This document shows positions 46,500-55,545 of a stretch of DNA of 64,000 nucleotides, in pieces. Position 1 is the first letter of the stretch, and every line of letters begins with the position of its first letter. The translations under genes were made by a program, and so were the position numbers. The stretch is taken from positions 372,001-436,000 of the forward strand of contig NZ_JAIVMG010000003.1 of the NCBI RefSeq assembly GCF_020177335.1. The letters are read 5' to 3'. The notes under the pieces were generated by a model. The model saw only the letters and a list, made by a program, of their open reading frames with translations. It was not told where the DNA came from and ran no database searches. The DNA comes from Stappia indica (GTDB lineage Bacteria > Pseudomonadota > Alphaproteobacteria > Rhizobiales > Stappiaceae).

Positions 46500-48296
46500 C
46501 TAGAAGGCCTCTGCCGCCAGGCTCATCATCGTGTCAGCGCCGGCCTCGATCCGGGCACGGCGCACGCCGGTCTCCGGCATGTGCCGCTCCATGAAGTGGC
46601 GGGCCAGCGTCAGCTTGGTCTCGTGGAAGGTGGGATCGCTCGCCCCGCCATCGGCCAGTGCCTTGGCCGAGCATTTGGCCATCCGCGCCCACATGAAGCC
46701 AAGTGCCACCGTGCCGAACAGATGCATGTAGTCGGTCGACCCGGCACCGGCATTGTCCGGCTTGGCCATGGCGTTGTTCATGAACCACATGGTGGCCTGT
46801 TGCAGATCGTCGAGCCCGGCCTTGAGCGGGGCGAGCAACGGTGCCAGATCCGCGTTCTCGCTGTTTTCCTTCAGGAACGTGCCGACCTCGCCGAAGAAGG
46901 CCATCACCGCCCGGCCGCCGTTGCGCGGCAGCTTGCGGCCGACCAGATCCAGCGCCTGGATGCCGTTGGCACCCTCGTAGATCATGGTGATGCGGGCATC
47001 GCGCACGAACTGCGACATGCCCCATTCCTCGATATAGCCATGCCCACCAAGCATCTGCTGTGCGGCGACTGCATTGTCGAAGCCGGTGTCGGTGAGCACG
47101 CCCTTGATGATCGGCGTCATCAGGCCCATGTGGTCGTCGGCCGCCTGCCGCTCCGCCTCGTCGTCCGAGCGGTGGGAGACGTCCGATTGCAGCGCGGTCC
47201 ACAGGACCAGCGCCCGGGCCGCCTCGTTGAAGGCGCGGATCGACATCAGCGTGCGGCGTACATCCGGATGGACGATGATCGGATCGGCCGGGCCGTCCGG
47301 GTTGCGGGGACCGTCGAGCGCGCGGCCCTGCAGCCGGTCGCAGGCATAGGCGACGGCGTTCTGATAGGCGACCACCGACTGCGACAGGCCCTGGATGCCG
47401 ACCGCCAGCCGCGCCTCGTTCATCATCACGAACATGGCGTTCAGCCCGCGATGCTCCTCGCCGACCAGCCAGCCGGTCGCCCCGTCATAGTTCATGACGC
47501 AGGTGGCATTGCCGTGAATGCCCATCTTCTCTTCCAGCGCGCCGCAGGAGACCGGGTTGCGCGCGCCCGGATTGCCGTCGGCATCGGGCAGGAATTTTGG
47601 CACCACGAACAGCGAGATCCCTTTGGTGCCCTCTGGCGCGCCCTCGATCCGGGCCAGCACCAGGTGGACGATGTTCGAGGTCAGGTCGTGTTCGCCGGCG
47701 GAAATGAAGATCTTCTGGCCGGAAATCTTGTAGCTGCCATCGCCCTGGGGCACGGCCTTGGACTTGATCAGTCCCAGATCGGTGCCGCAATGGGGCTCGG
47801 TCAGGTTCATGGTGCCGGACCATTCGCCGGCGGCCAGCTTGGGCAGGTAGAGCGCCTTCTGCTCCTCGGTGCCATGCACCATCAGCGCGGCGGCGGCGCC
47901 CTGCGACAGGCCCGGATACATGCCCCAGGCCAGGTTGGCGCTGGAGATGAACTCCTGAATGATGCTGTTGAGGGTGGTCGGCAGCCCCTGGCCACCATAG
48001 GCCTCGGGCATCGACAGGGCGATCCAGCCATTGTCGCGATAGGTCCGGTAGGCTTCGTCAAAGCCCTTCGGCGTGGTCACCGAACCATCGTCCTGGCGGG
48101 TGCAGCCTTGCTTGTCGCCCACGGCGTTGAGCGGCGTCAGCACTTCCTCGCAAAAGCGCGCGCCCTCGCCAAGAATTGCCTCGATCAGATCGGGCGTCGC
48201 CTCGCCAAAGCCTGGCAGGTTGCTGTGACGCTCGAACCCCAGAACGTCGTTCAGCAGAAACAGGACGTCCTGAACTGGCGCTGTGTAACTCGGCAT
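46500..48296 (-). CDS. Acyl-CoA dehydrogenase, long form with C-terminal domain
   Basis: The 598-residue protein starts [19 protein letters not shown] and has the ACAD core with [31 protein letters not shown] and [19 protein letters not shown]-terminal extension of about 150 residues follows. This is the family that includes DmdC (3-methylmercaptopropionyl-CoA dehydrogenase), but general fatty acyl-CoA activity is equally plausible. ATG 48296 follows GGGAGGG. It is the first operon gene; the operator-like palindrome lies 58 bp upstream. Confidence 0.92.
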   Translation of the reverse strand: MPSYTAPVQDVLFLLNDVLGFERHSNLPGFGEATPDLIEAILGEGARFCEEVLTPLNAVGDKQGCTRQDDGSVTTPKGFDEAYRTYRDNGWIALSMPEAYGGQGLPTTLNSIIQEFISSANLAWGMYPGLSQGAAAALMVHGTEEQKALYLPKLAAGEWSGTMNLTEPHCGTDLGLIKSKAVPQGDGSYKISGQKIFISAGEHDLTSNIVHLVLARIEGAPEGTKGISLFVVPKFLPDADGNPGARNPVSCGALEEKMGIHGNATCVMNYDGATGWLVGEEHRGLNAMFVMMNEARLAVGIQGLSQSVVAYQNAVAYACDRLQGRALDGPRNPDGPADPIIVHPDVRRTLMSIRAFNEAARALVLWTALQSDVSHRSDDEAERQAADDHMGLMTPIIKGVLTDTGFDNAVAAQQMLGGHGYIEEWGMSQFVRDARITMIYEGANGIQALDLVGRKLPRNGGRAVMAFFGEVGTFLKENSENADLAPLLAPLKAGLDDLQQATMWFMNNAMAKPDNAGAGSTDYMHLFGTVALGFMWARMAKCSAKALADGGASDPTFHETKLTLARHFMERHMPETGVRRARIEAGADTMMSLAAEAF

Positions 48297-48354
48297 TCGC
48301 GTCGCCCTCCCGGCATGTTCCGCAGCCCGTCCCATGGGCCGCCTTGTCTTTGAG

Positions 48355-48372
48355 GTTTACGTTTCCGTAAAC
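48355..48372. promoter_or_regulatory. MerR-family operator in front of the beta-oxidation operon
   Basis: GTTTACG and CGTAAAC form a perfect 7-bp inverted repeat around TTTC, 58 bases upstream of the first acyl-CoA dehydrogenase. Read leftward it gives TGACGTTTACG, matching TGACGCTTACG in front of the MerR gene itself. It resembles LiuR-type boxes of fatty and branched-chain acid catabolism. Confidence 0.75.
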
Positions 48373-48631
48373 GTCACCTTGGGGGTTATACGGCGTGGAG
48401 CAGAGCGGGGCAAGATGCAACCTCGCCGATTTCCCGCTCATTTTGCATGGAAGCCGGCGATCCGGGCCGGAAAAAGGCAGAAATCCCGGAAAAACCGGCC
48501 CGGTTGCGCGCGTCAAAAAGAGTTTTCCGCAAATTGCGGATGCAACCAAAGGGGGAAGGTGTGTGGGAGAGGGGGCGACCTGAACCGGCCTGAACCGGCC
48601 GAAGTGTGATGACAAAGCCTCCCGGGGGAGG

Positions 48632-48707
48632 GCGTCCTCCCGGATGCCGCACAGGCGAAGATCCGGGACCGGAGAGCCACGGCCTCTCGGTTCAGTCCCT
48701 TGAAAAC
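48632..48707 (+). repeat. Intergenic two-hairpin repeat, copy B
   Basis: GCGTCCTCCCGGAT and ATCCGGGA pair as one stem; GAGAGCC and GGCCTCTC pair as a second. It ends in CCCTTGAAAAC. It is 104 bases from copy C in the same orientation and shares most bases with it. Confidence 0.8.
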
Positions 48708-48810
48708 ACGCCTCTTCTGGCTCCCTGATCCCGGGGCGTGCCAAAGCTTGCTCGGGATCGCGCCGAGCGGAGGTCAAGGCGGTTCTCCCCCAGGCATCGC
48801 CCCGCCCTCC

Positions 48811-48886
48811 GCGTCCTCCCGGACGCAGCAAAGCGAAGATCCGGGATCGGGGAGGCACGGCCTCTCGGCCCCAGTCTATTGAAAAC
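48811..48886 (+). repeat. Intergenic two-hairpin repeat, copy C
   Basis: GCGTCCTCCCGGA pairs with TCCGGGA across GCGAAGA; GGGGAGGCACGGCCTCTC makes the second stem; CTATTGAAAAC closes the unit. It continues with a less conserved GCTCC...CGCCCGGGGCGCG tail also seen after copy B. Confidence 0.8.
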
Positions 48887-48976
48887 GCAAGCCGTTCGGC
48901 GCTCCGGCGCCCGGGGCGCGCTGATGCGTGCCAGGCAGACGCCGAGAGGGAGGGGGGCAGAGGCGCTTGCGAGCAG

Positions 48977-49435
48977 TTACTCGCCCGTCTCGTTTTCCTT
49001 TTCCTTGAGCATCCCGGAGACGATCTCGACGGTGCGCCCCAGCTCCTCGATGGCCTGGTCGATGTCGCGGCGTTGCTGCACCAGGACGTCGATCTGCTCC
49101 TGAAAGCGGGAGAGGGCGACCCGAAGCTGAGTGACCTGACCGTCGCGCAGGTCATAAAGGTCAAGCATGTCGAGGATTTCCGCCAGCGAGAAGCCGACCC
49201 GCTTGCCCATCAGCACCAGCTTCAGCCGGGCCCGGTCGCGGCGGGTATAGACCCGGTTGAGGCCGTCCCGCTTCGGGTTGATCAGCCCTTTGTCTTCGTA
49301 AAAGCGCAAGGTGCGCAAGGTGACGCCGAATTCCTTCGCCAGATCCCCGATGGTGAAATGGGTCTTCTTGGTGGAATCGTCCTTGGCTGCGACGGCTTCG
49401 ACGATGTCGTTGTTGACCGACAGCGCTTCACTCAT
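48977..49435 (-). CDS. MerR-family transcriptional regulator of the beta-oxidation operon
   Basis: The 152-residue protein has an N-terminal arm (1-25) and a MerR winged helix (about 27-95) with FTIGDLAKEFGVTLRTLRFYEDKG and LINPKRDG. A dimerising coiled coil (about 105-145) follows. There is no C-terminal Cys cluster, so metal sensing is unlikely. The LiuR-like size and the downstream acyl-CoA genes suggest an acyl-CoA or acid-responsive regulator. It probably controls its own gene through the box at 49598-49615. Confidence 0.87.
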   Translation of the reverse strand: MSEALSVNNDIVEAVAAKDDSTKKTHFTIGDLAKEFGVTLRTLRFYEDKGLINPKRDGLNRVYTRRDRARLKLVLMGKRVGFSLAEILDMLDLYDLRDGQVTQLRVALSRFQEQIDVLVQQRRDIDQAIEELGRTVEIVSGMLKEKENETGE

Positions 49436-49587
49436 GGGGCGGATCCTTGTTGATCGTCTTGTTGCGATGCGATGTGCATCGGTGTCCGGCGGGAGGCGGT
49501 GCCTTGTGTCGATGACGCAGCTCCTCCCGGAATGGCGGGCGGCGGGTGCCTGCCGCTTCTGCCTGCCATTACGTCACCTTCAAAGCC

Positions 49588-49615
49588 AATATATTCCGCA
49601 AACGTAAGCGTCAAG
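49588..49615 (-). promoter_or_regulatory. Promoter with operator-like box for the MerR gene
   Basis: On the minus strand TTGACG (49610-49615) serves as a -35-like element. TATATT (49589-49594) follows after 15 bases, or TATTGG after 17. The overlapping TGACGCTTACGTTTGCG matches the box at 48355. That overlap suggests autoregulation. Confidence 0.55.
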
Positions 49616-49696
49616 ATCGAACTGTTCCGGACCGGTGTCGCGCGGTGCGGCGGGGCTCTGCTTGCGCAGTGACGCGGGGCTGCAAGTTTACGCTGC

Positions 49697-49740
49697 GTTT
49701 ACCATAAGTTTCTGCCCCTTAACGGCCTGTTTACCATAAG
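49697..49740 (+). promoter_or_regulatory. Direct repeat of GTTTACCATAAG ahead of the podJ-like gene
   Basis: GTTTACCATAAG occurs at 49697-49708 and again at 49729-49740, exactly 32 bases apart (about three helical turns), with CCTTAACGG in between. The motif resembles alphaproteobacterial CtrA half-sites (TTAACCAT). It sits 114 bases before the start codon. Protein identity is inference. Confidence 0.5.
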
Positions 49741-49853
49741 CGGCGACAGTTTCATGAAAGGTCCCTCGGATCGCGCGTCGTCGCGGTGTCGTCCGGACGA
49801 AAATCATTCTTGCGTCGCAAGGCGCGCCCAACTCAGGGTAACGAGGACCGAAC

Positions 49854-52800
49854 ATGTCCTGGACTGCGCGAAACAGCGATCACCGAGGCGGCGAGATGGA
49901 TGCCGGTCCCGACCGCGAGCCGGGACGGGCCAGCAGCGGATGGGCCGGCGATGCGTGGTACGAACCGCAGCACCGGGCACCCTTGTGGCAGCGCGAGGCC
50001 AGTGCCTCGGCGCAGGCCAGCGACGATGGCGGCCGGACCGACCGGGCGCGGGCACGCGACCAGTTGTCCGATGTTGCCGATGCGCTTCAGCGTTTGATGG
50101 ACGTTCCCGCCGCCACGGTCGAGGTCGCCGCTCCCAATCGCCAGGCCCGCCGCGCGGCGGCAGCGCGGGCGCGCGGTGAGCGCGGCGCTTCCGAGCGGCA
50201 GCAGACACCGCCCGTGGCACCCGTCCCGGCGGATGCGCGCACCAGCCGTATCGAGGCGGTCTTGAAGGCGCTCGACCGGCTTGATCGGCGGGTGGACGAT
50301 CTTTCGCATGCCGCTCCGGCGCAAGAGCGCGCACCGCAGCCTCGGCACACTGCCGAGCGGGCACCTTCGCGCCTCGACGGCTATGCCGCTGCCTCAGCTT
50401 TCCAGGGCGATGATCATACGTCCCGGCGTCAGGACGAGCGGCCCGCAGAGTTGCTTCGCCAGCGCGTCGCCCGTGATGAGGACCGCCGTTCCGATCGCTA
50501 CGCCGGTGAGCGGTATCGAGACGATGGCTATGCCGGCCAGCGGCCGGCGACCGGTGGCTATGACAACAGCCGCTATGTGCCGCATCGTGACGCCGCCAGC
50601 CAGAACAGTGACCACTACCGGGACGACCGCTCCCGGGATGAGCGGTATGACGACGACCGGTATGGCGGCGGCTATGGCCATGGCCGGGCCGATGCCGCCT
50701 TCGCTCCGTCCCGCCCCCGTGAGGCTGTCGATCTGGCATCGGATCCTGGCGCGGGGCTGCGCCCGCTGTTTCAGGACCTGTCGCGCAAGATCGAGGCTGC
50801 CCGCGCGCCGCAGGAAGAGGCGCTTGGCGTCCTGCGTCAGGATATCGGTGCCCTGCGCGCCGTACTGATGGAGAGCCTTGCCAATGACCGGAACCGCGCC
50901 GCCCCGCGCGATACGGGCGAGTTGCGCCGCCTGTCCGACGCGGTGGAGCGCATGCGGGCGGATCGCTCGGACCTGCATCTCGCCCGGGAGCTGCGCGCCG
51001 AAATCGGCGACCTGCGCGCCCTGATCGGGCAATCGAATGTCGATGGCATGCTGAAGTCGCTGGAAAGCGGCTATGCCCATCTGGTGCAGCGGCTCGATGA
51101 GCTGGCGCGCGGCCAGGCCGATCCGCAGCTTGTGGACACGCTTTCCCTGCGCCTTGGCGACATCGAAGGCGCTCTGCGCATCGTGCCCCGGGCCGACCAG
51201 TTGATGGCGCTCGACGATCGGGTCGCCGATATCGGTCACCGGGTCGAGGAGCTGGTGCGTCGCTCGGGTGGCGAGGGGCTGGGGTCCCTCAAGGCGGAAA
51301 TCCGCGCCGTGCGCGACGTGGTCGAACAGATCGACGTGCGCGATCTGATCAGTGGCATCGATGAACGGCTGCATGCCCTGTCCGACCGGTTCGATGCACT
51401 CGACCGGCTGGCGGAGGACCAGCGCAACATCTTCCATCGGCTTGATGCGATGGAAGACCGGGTGCCGAGCGCCGGGACCTTCGACCGTCTGCAGGACCGG
51501 CTGGAGCAGATCTCCGGCATGTTGTTCGAGGATCGGGCGGCACGCGAGGTCGAGCCGGATCCGCGTCTTGACGAGCGTCTGGGCGAGATTGCCGGCCGCT
51601 TGCAGCGGATCGAGAACGCGCGGCAGATGCCGCCGAGCTACGATGCCGCCTTCACCTTGCTGGAAAAACGCCTGATGGCGATTGACGGCAAGATTGATGC
51701 GATGGAGCGTCCGCAGCAGGTGACGCTGTCGTCCGAAGGCCAGCAGGCGGCAATAGAAGCGGATCTGATCGCCCGGCTGGAAGCGGGCATTGCCCGGCTC
51801 AACGACCGTTTCGAACACAGCAGCGGCAGCGGCCCCGGAGCGTCGGAGCTGGAGGCGCTGCATCGCGAGATTGCGGATTTGCGCGAAAGCGTGTCCCGCC
51901 CGGCGCTCAGTGCCGATCTTGAGGCTCAGCTGCGCGACCTCGCCCAGGCGGTCGGTCGTGGCGCGGTGTCCGACGATGCCAGCGTGCTGGCCCAGGTGGA
52001 GGACAAGATCGCCGCGCTTGCCGGCAAGCTCGATGCGGCGGAAAGTGGGTTTGCCCGGCTCGATCAGGTTCAGTCGCAATTGGCAGGCCTTGGCGGTTCC
52101 GGTGCGGGCGCCGATCCGAACGCGGCGATCGCTGACGCCCTGCGGACCGATCTGCACCGGCTGATGGACGCGGCGACCAGCTCCGAACAGCGCACGCGCG
52201 ATACCATGGACAGCGTCCAGGACATCCTCGCCTCCATCAATGCCCGGCTGTCGGCGCTTGAAGACCCGATGGGCGAGGCAGGTTCGGTCCGCTCAGGCGT
52301 GTTGCACGACGATGACCGGCCGCTGGAGCCCGGTTCGGGCAAGCCCGAGCCTCGGGAGAAGCCGCAGGCCAGGGCGCGGATGGAGATGCCGTTGGCGGCG
52401 TCGGTCCGGCCCTCGGCACGCGATGACGCGGCGCGCCGTGCTGCGCAGCAGGCGGCGGGCGATGGTTCGGGCAAGGATGCGCGGGACCGCAAGGCTGATT
52501 TCATTGCTGCGGCCCGCCGGGCGGCTCAGGCCGCCTCCGCCCAGGCCGGGGAGCCGAAGACGGCACCTGTTGCCGGGCAGGGCGAGAGCGGCGGGACGGC
52601 CAAGGCAACCGCTGCCGGCTGGCTGCGTTCGCGCCTTGCCGGACGGCGCAAACCCGCCGCTGGAGAGGAGTCGGTTGCGGCGCCCTCCGAGCCCCGCGTT
52701 GAGGGTAGCGTTGGCGAGGATCGCCGCAGCGGATCGCGTAAGGCGGCAGCGACTGCGCCGCTGCGCGTCGATCCGGCCATGGATGACCTGCGGGCCGAGC

Positions 52801-54212
52801 CACGGACCAAGGATGCCGAGACGCCGGCCGCCGCTGATGACACGACCAGGAGCGGCCGCAGCCTGTTTTCGCCCGGTGGCCGGCGGGCGGTAATGCTCGC
52901 CGCCGCCGCGGTGGTGATTGCCATTGGCGCACTGCAGATCTTCAAGCAGGCAGGACCGGGCGCCTCCGATCCTGCGGCAGGCGATGCCCCGGCGGTTGCC
53001 GAACGCACCATCGAGGGCGAGGCGGTGGAGACCGCGCGCGCCGCAGCGGATGCGTCTTCCGGTCCTGCTGCGACGGAGGCGGTCGGGCCCGCGCGCGCCA
53101 GTGCCACGACGGCACCGGCCAGTGCACCGGTCAGCGCACCGGCCGGCCCGGAGGCTTCGGCACCGCAAACCAGGCAGGCGAGCGCCGCGAGCGGCTCCGC
53201 GCAAGGAACGGCGGAGTCCCTGGCAAATCTCGGTACGCCCGGGGTGGCCTTCGCGCCGCCGGGCGCGGCGAGCGGCGCCTTCGTGCCGGAGCTCGACAGC
53301 ATTCCGGCCAACCGTTTCCAGGCGCGCGCACCTGGTGCCGACATCAGCAACCTGCCGACGGAGGTGGGGTCCGTGGCGCTGCGTCAGGCGGCAGCGGCCG
53401 GCGATCCGGCGGCCAATTTCGCCATCGCCGTGCATTATACCGAAGGCAACTCGGTCAAGCCCGACCTTGCCAGAGCAGTGGAGTATTACGAAAAGGCAGC
53501 GCGGGCTGGGCTCGCACCGGCGCAATACCGGCTTGGCAGCCTTTATGAAAAGGGCCGCGGCGTGGCCCGCGATCTTGCCAAGGCGCGTGAATGGTACGGG
53601 CGGGCGGCGGAAGCGGGCAACGCCAAGGCGGCGCATAATCTGGCGGTGCTCTATGCCGAAGGCCTGTCGGGCGAGCCGGAATTCCGCGATGCCGCCTACT
53701 GGTTCAAGAAGGCTGCCAACTTCGGCCTTGCCGACAGCCAGTACAATCTTGGCATCCTCTATGCGCGCGGCCTCGGTCTGGAGAAGAACCTGATCGAAAG
53801 CTACAAGTGGTTCGCACTGGCCGCGCAGCAGGGCGACCGGGACGCGGGCAACAAGCGTGACGAACTGGCGAACATGCTGTCGAAGGAAGAGTTGGCCGAG
53901 GCACGGCTGGCGGTCGAGACCTGGAAGCCGGCGCCGCGCGATCCGGCGGCGAACGAGGTCGACATGAAACCGGCTTGGGATGCGCCGGCGGAGACCGTCT
54001 CTCGGGCAAACCTGACGATGGATCCGGTCGCGCTGGTGATGCAGGCGCAGGAGCTGCTGATCAAGCGCGGCTTCGATCCGGGCACGGCGGACGGGCGCGT
54101 GGGGCCACGCACCCGCGAGGCGGTGCGGGCCTTCCAGATGACCGCTGGCCTGCCGGTCACCGGAGAAATCGACGCGGCGCTTTTGAAGGCGCTTGCCGCT
54201 CAGGCAATCTGA
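49854..54212 (+). CDS. podJ: PodJ-like polar localisation protein (coiled coil, TM, Sel1 repeats, peptidoglycan-binding domain)
   Basis: The 1452-residue product has the layout of alphaproteobacterial PodJ. A long cytoplasmic part (about 1-1010) begins with an Arg/Asp/Tyr-rich low-complexity zone (about 205-285) and continues as coiled coil (about 300-820). An Ala/Pro-rich basic linker follows. A single membrane helix lies at about 1010-1032 (VMLAAAAVVIAIGALQIF). The periplasmic part has three or more Sel1 repeats (about 1185-1325, each with Y-x-x-G-x-G-V-x-D-like turns) and ends in a peptidoglycan-binding domain (about 1390-1450) with GRVGPRTREAVRAFQ. It should mark a cell pole. ATG 49854 follows ACGAGGA. 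Confidence 0.85.
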   Translation: MSWTARNSDHRGGEMDAGPDREPGRASSGWAGDAWYEPQHRAPLWQREASASAQASDDGGRTDRARARDQLSDVADALQRLMDVPAATVEVAAPNRQARRAAAARARGERGASERQQTPPVAPVPADARTSRIEAVLKALDRLDRRVDDLSHAAPAQERAPQPRHTAERAPSRLDGYAAASAFQGDDHTSRRQDERPAELLRQRVARDEDRRSDRYAGERYRDDGYAGQRPATGGYDNSRYVPHRDAASQNSDHYRDDRSRDERYDDDRYGGGYGHGRADAAFAPSRPREAVDLASDPGAGLRPLFQDLSRKIEAARAPQEEALGVLRQDIGALRAVLMESLANDRNRAAPRDTGELRRLSDAVERMRADRSDLHLARELRAEIGDLRALIGQSNVDGMLKSLESGYAHLVQRLDELARGQADPQLVDTLSLRLGDIEGALRIVPRADQLMALDDRVADIGHRVEELVRRSGGEGLGSLKAEIRAVRDVVEQIDVRDLISGIDERLHALSDRFDALDRLAEDQRNIFHRLDAMEDRVPSAGTFDRLQDRLEQISGMLFEDRAAREVEPDPRLDERLGEIAGRLQRIENARQMPPSYDAAFTLLEKRLMAIDGKIDAMERPQQVTLSSEGQQAAIEADLIARLEAGIARLNDRFEHSSGSGPGASELEALHREIADLRESVSRPALSADLEAQLRDLAQAVGRGAVSDDASVLAQVEDKIAALAGKLDAAESGFARLDQVQSQLAGLGGSGAGADPNAAIADALRTDLHRLMDAATSSEQRTRDTMDSVQDILASINARLSALEDPMGEAGSVRSGVLHDDDRPLEPGSGKPEPREKPQARARMEMPLAASVRPSARDDAARRAAQQAAGDGSGKDARDRKADFIAAARRAAQAASAQAGEPKTAPVAGQGESGGTAKATAAGWLRSRLAGRRKPAAGEESVAAPSEPRVEGSVGEDRRSGSRKAAATAPLRVDPAMDDLRAEPRTKDAETPAAADDTTRSGRSLFSPGGRRAVMLAAAAVVIAIGALQIFKQAGPGASDPAAGDAPAVAERTIEGEAVETARAAADASSGPAATEAVGPARASATTAPASAPVSAPAGPEASAPQTRQASAASGSAQGTAESLANLGTPGVAFAPPGAASGAFVPELDSIPANRFQARAPGADISNLPTEVGSVALRQAAAAGDPAANFAIAVHYTEGNSVKPDLARAVEYYEKAARAGLAPAQYRLGSLYEKGRGVARDLAKAREWYGRAAEAGNAKAAHNLAVLYAEGLSGEPEFRDAAYWFKKAANFGLADSQYNLGILYARGLGLEKNLIESYKWFALAAQQGDRDAGNKRDELANMLSKEELAEARLAVETWKPAPRDPAANEVDMKPAWDAPAETVSRANLTMDPVALVMQAQELLIKRGFDPGTADGRVGPRTREAVRAFQMTAGLPVTGEIDAALLKALAAQAI

Positions 54213-54618
54213 CCGGCAAGGGCGATCTGACGGGCAAGCTCCGTTCGTGCCGGCAAGGGGCCGGCATGCCGGCCGGGAGGAAAGCTGCGATACGCGGCAT
54301 TCGGCGTTGACAGCCGTTCCACGACAGCGCTTTATCTTTGAAGAGTGCTGTCTTTCTAGGGGGTTGCGGTCACGATTCCGTGTTCACCCGCTGGCGGGGA
54401 GGAGCCGGCGCCGTCTTTTGGAACGTCAACGGAAATCGGTTGACGTTCCAAAAGACGTCCGTTTCAGGCAAACTGAAGGATGCCTCCGCGCCGCGGCCAG
54501 GCGCGGCGGATGTCACTCCAGGGCTTTGGCGCTGGGCCTTGCGCTCTTCGTCGGGGCTGACCGTTCCAACGACCAACATGCCGCCCGCGCCAGGGAGCGG
54601 CGAAGCCGCCGGTGTCTC
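54213..54618. promoter_or_regulatory. Long intergenic region between podJ-like and TauE/SafE genes
   Basis: The 406-bp spacer has no supported gene. It contains a perfect palindrome GGCCGGCATGCCGGCC at 54259-54274 and, further on, the 44-bp inverted repeat at 54413-54456. Confidence 0.55.
54413..54456. repeat. 44-bp inverted repeat with perfect 18-bp arms
   Basis: GTCTTTTGGAACGTCAAC is followed after eight bases (GGAAATCG) by its exact reverse complement, GTTGACGTTCCAAAAGAC. No T tract follows. The RNA would form a very stable hairpin; as DNA it would be a large, symmetric protein-binding site. Confidence 0.9.
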
Positions 54619-55545
54619 GTGCAAATTTATCTGCCCATCGCCGAATTGCCCGTCAACATGTTCATGTTGTTCGGGATGGGGGGCGCCGTCGGGTTCCTGT
54701 CCGGCCTGTTCGGCATCGGCGGTGGCTTTCTGCTGACCCCCTTGCTGATCTTCTCCGGCATTCCGCCGGCGGTCTCGGTGGCGACGGTGACGACCCAGGT
54801 GGTTGCCTCCTCCGCCTCCGGCGTCGTTGCCTATTGGCGCCGCAAGATGATCGACTTCAAGCTGGCGGTGATGCTGCTGGTCGGCGGTGTGATCGGCTCG
54901 GCGATAGGTGTGTGGCTGTTCGACGTGCTGCGCAGCCTCGGGCAGCTCGATCTGGTGATTTCCCTGTCCTATGTCACCTTCCTCAGCACCATCGGCGGGC
55001 TGATGCTGGTGGAATCCCTGCGCTCCATGGCGCGGCGACGCTCGGGCGCCCTGATGCCGGCGCGCAAGCCGGGCCAGCACAACTGGGTGCATGGGCTGCC
55101 GTTCAAGATGCGCTTTCGCCAGTCGCGTCTTTACGTCAGCGTGATCCCCATTGTCGTGCTCGGGGCGATCATTGGCTTTCTCGGCGCCGTGCTCGGCATC
55201 GGTGGCGGCTTCATGATGGTGCCGGCACTGATCTACCTGCTCCGGGTTCCGACCAATATCGTCATCGGCACCTCGCTGCTGCAGATCCTGGTGACGATGG
55301 CGGCGGCGACCTTCCTGCATTCGGTCTCCACCCATTCGGTCGATATCGTGCTGGCGTTCACCCTGATGGTGGGCGGGGTGATCGGTGCCCAGTTCGGCGC
55401 GCGCATGGGGCAGAAGCTGCGCGGTGACCAGCTCCGTCTCTTGCTCGCGCTGCTGGTTCTGGCGGTGGGCATGCGCTTCGCGGTCAATCTGCTGATCGAG
55501 CCTGAGGAGCTTTATTCCATCTCCGTTGTCGAGGAGGTGGCATGA
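54619..55545 (+). CDS. TauE/SafE family sulfite/anion exporter (permease)
   Basis: The 308-residue membrane protein carries the TauE/SafE repeat twice: GAVGFLSGLFGIGGGFLLTPLL early and GAIIGFLGAVLGIGGGFMMVP in the second half, with about eight helices. Members export sulfite, sulfoacetate or other organic anions or import related compounds. The GTG at 54619 (VQIYLPIAELPVN) matches the conserved start of alphaproteobacterial members. There is no strong ribosome binding site. The gene overlaps the next by four bases. Confidence 0.86.
   Translation: MQIYLPIAELPVNMFMLFGMGGAVGFLSGLFGIGGGFLLTPLLIFSGIPPAVSVATVTTQVVASSASGVVAYWRRKMIDFKLAVMLLVGGVIGSAIGVWLFDVLRSLGQLDLVISLSYVTFLSTIGGLMLVESLRSMARRRSGALMPARKPGQHNWVHGLPFKMRFRQSRLYVSVIPIVVLGAIIGFLGAVLGIGGGFMMVPALIYLLRVPTNIVIGTSLLQILVTMAAATFLHSVSTHSVDIVLAFTLMVGGVIGAQFGARMGQKLRGDQLRLLLALLVLAVGMRFAVNLLIEPEELYSISVVEEVA

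Larger units (their letters stand above)
48297..48976. promoter_or_regulatory. Long spacer between MerR gene and beta-oxidation operon
   Basis: No gene is supported in these 680 bp. The part nearest the operon (48350-48375) holds a palindromic operator-like box. The middle (48430-48600) has several GC-rich inverted motifs and a tandem CTGAACCGGC pair near 48580-48600. The far part (48632-48890) holds two copies of a dispersed intergenic repeat. Confidence 0.6.
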
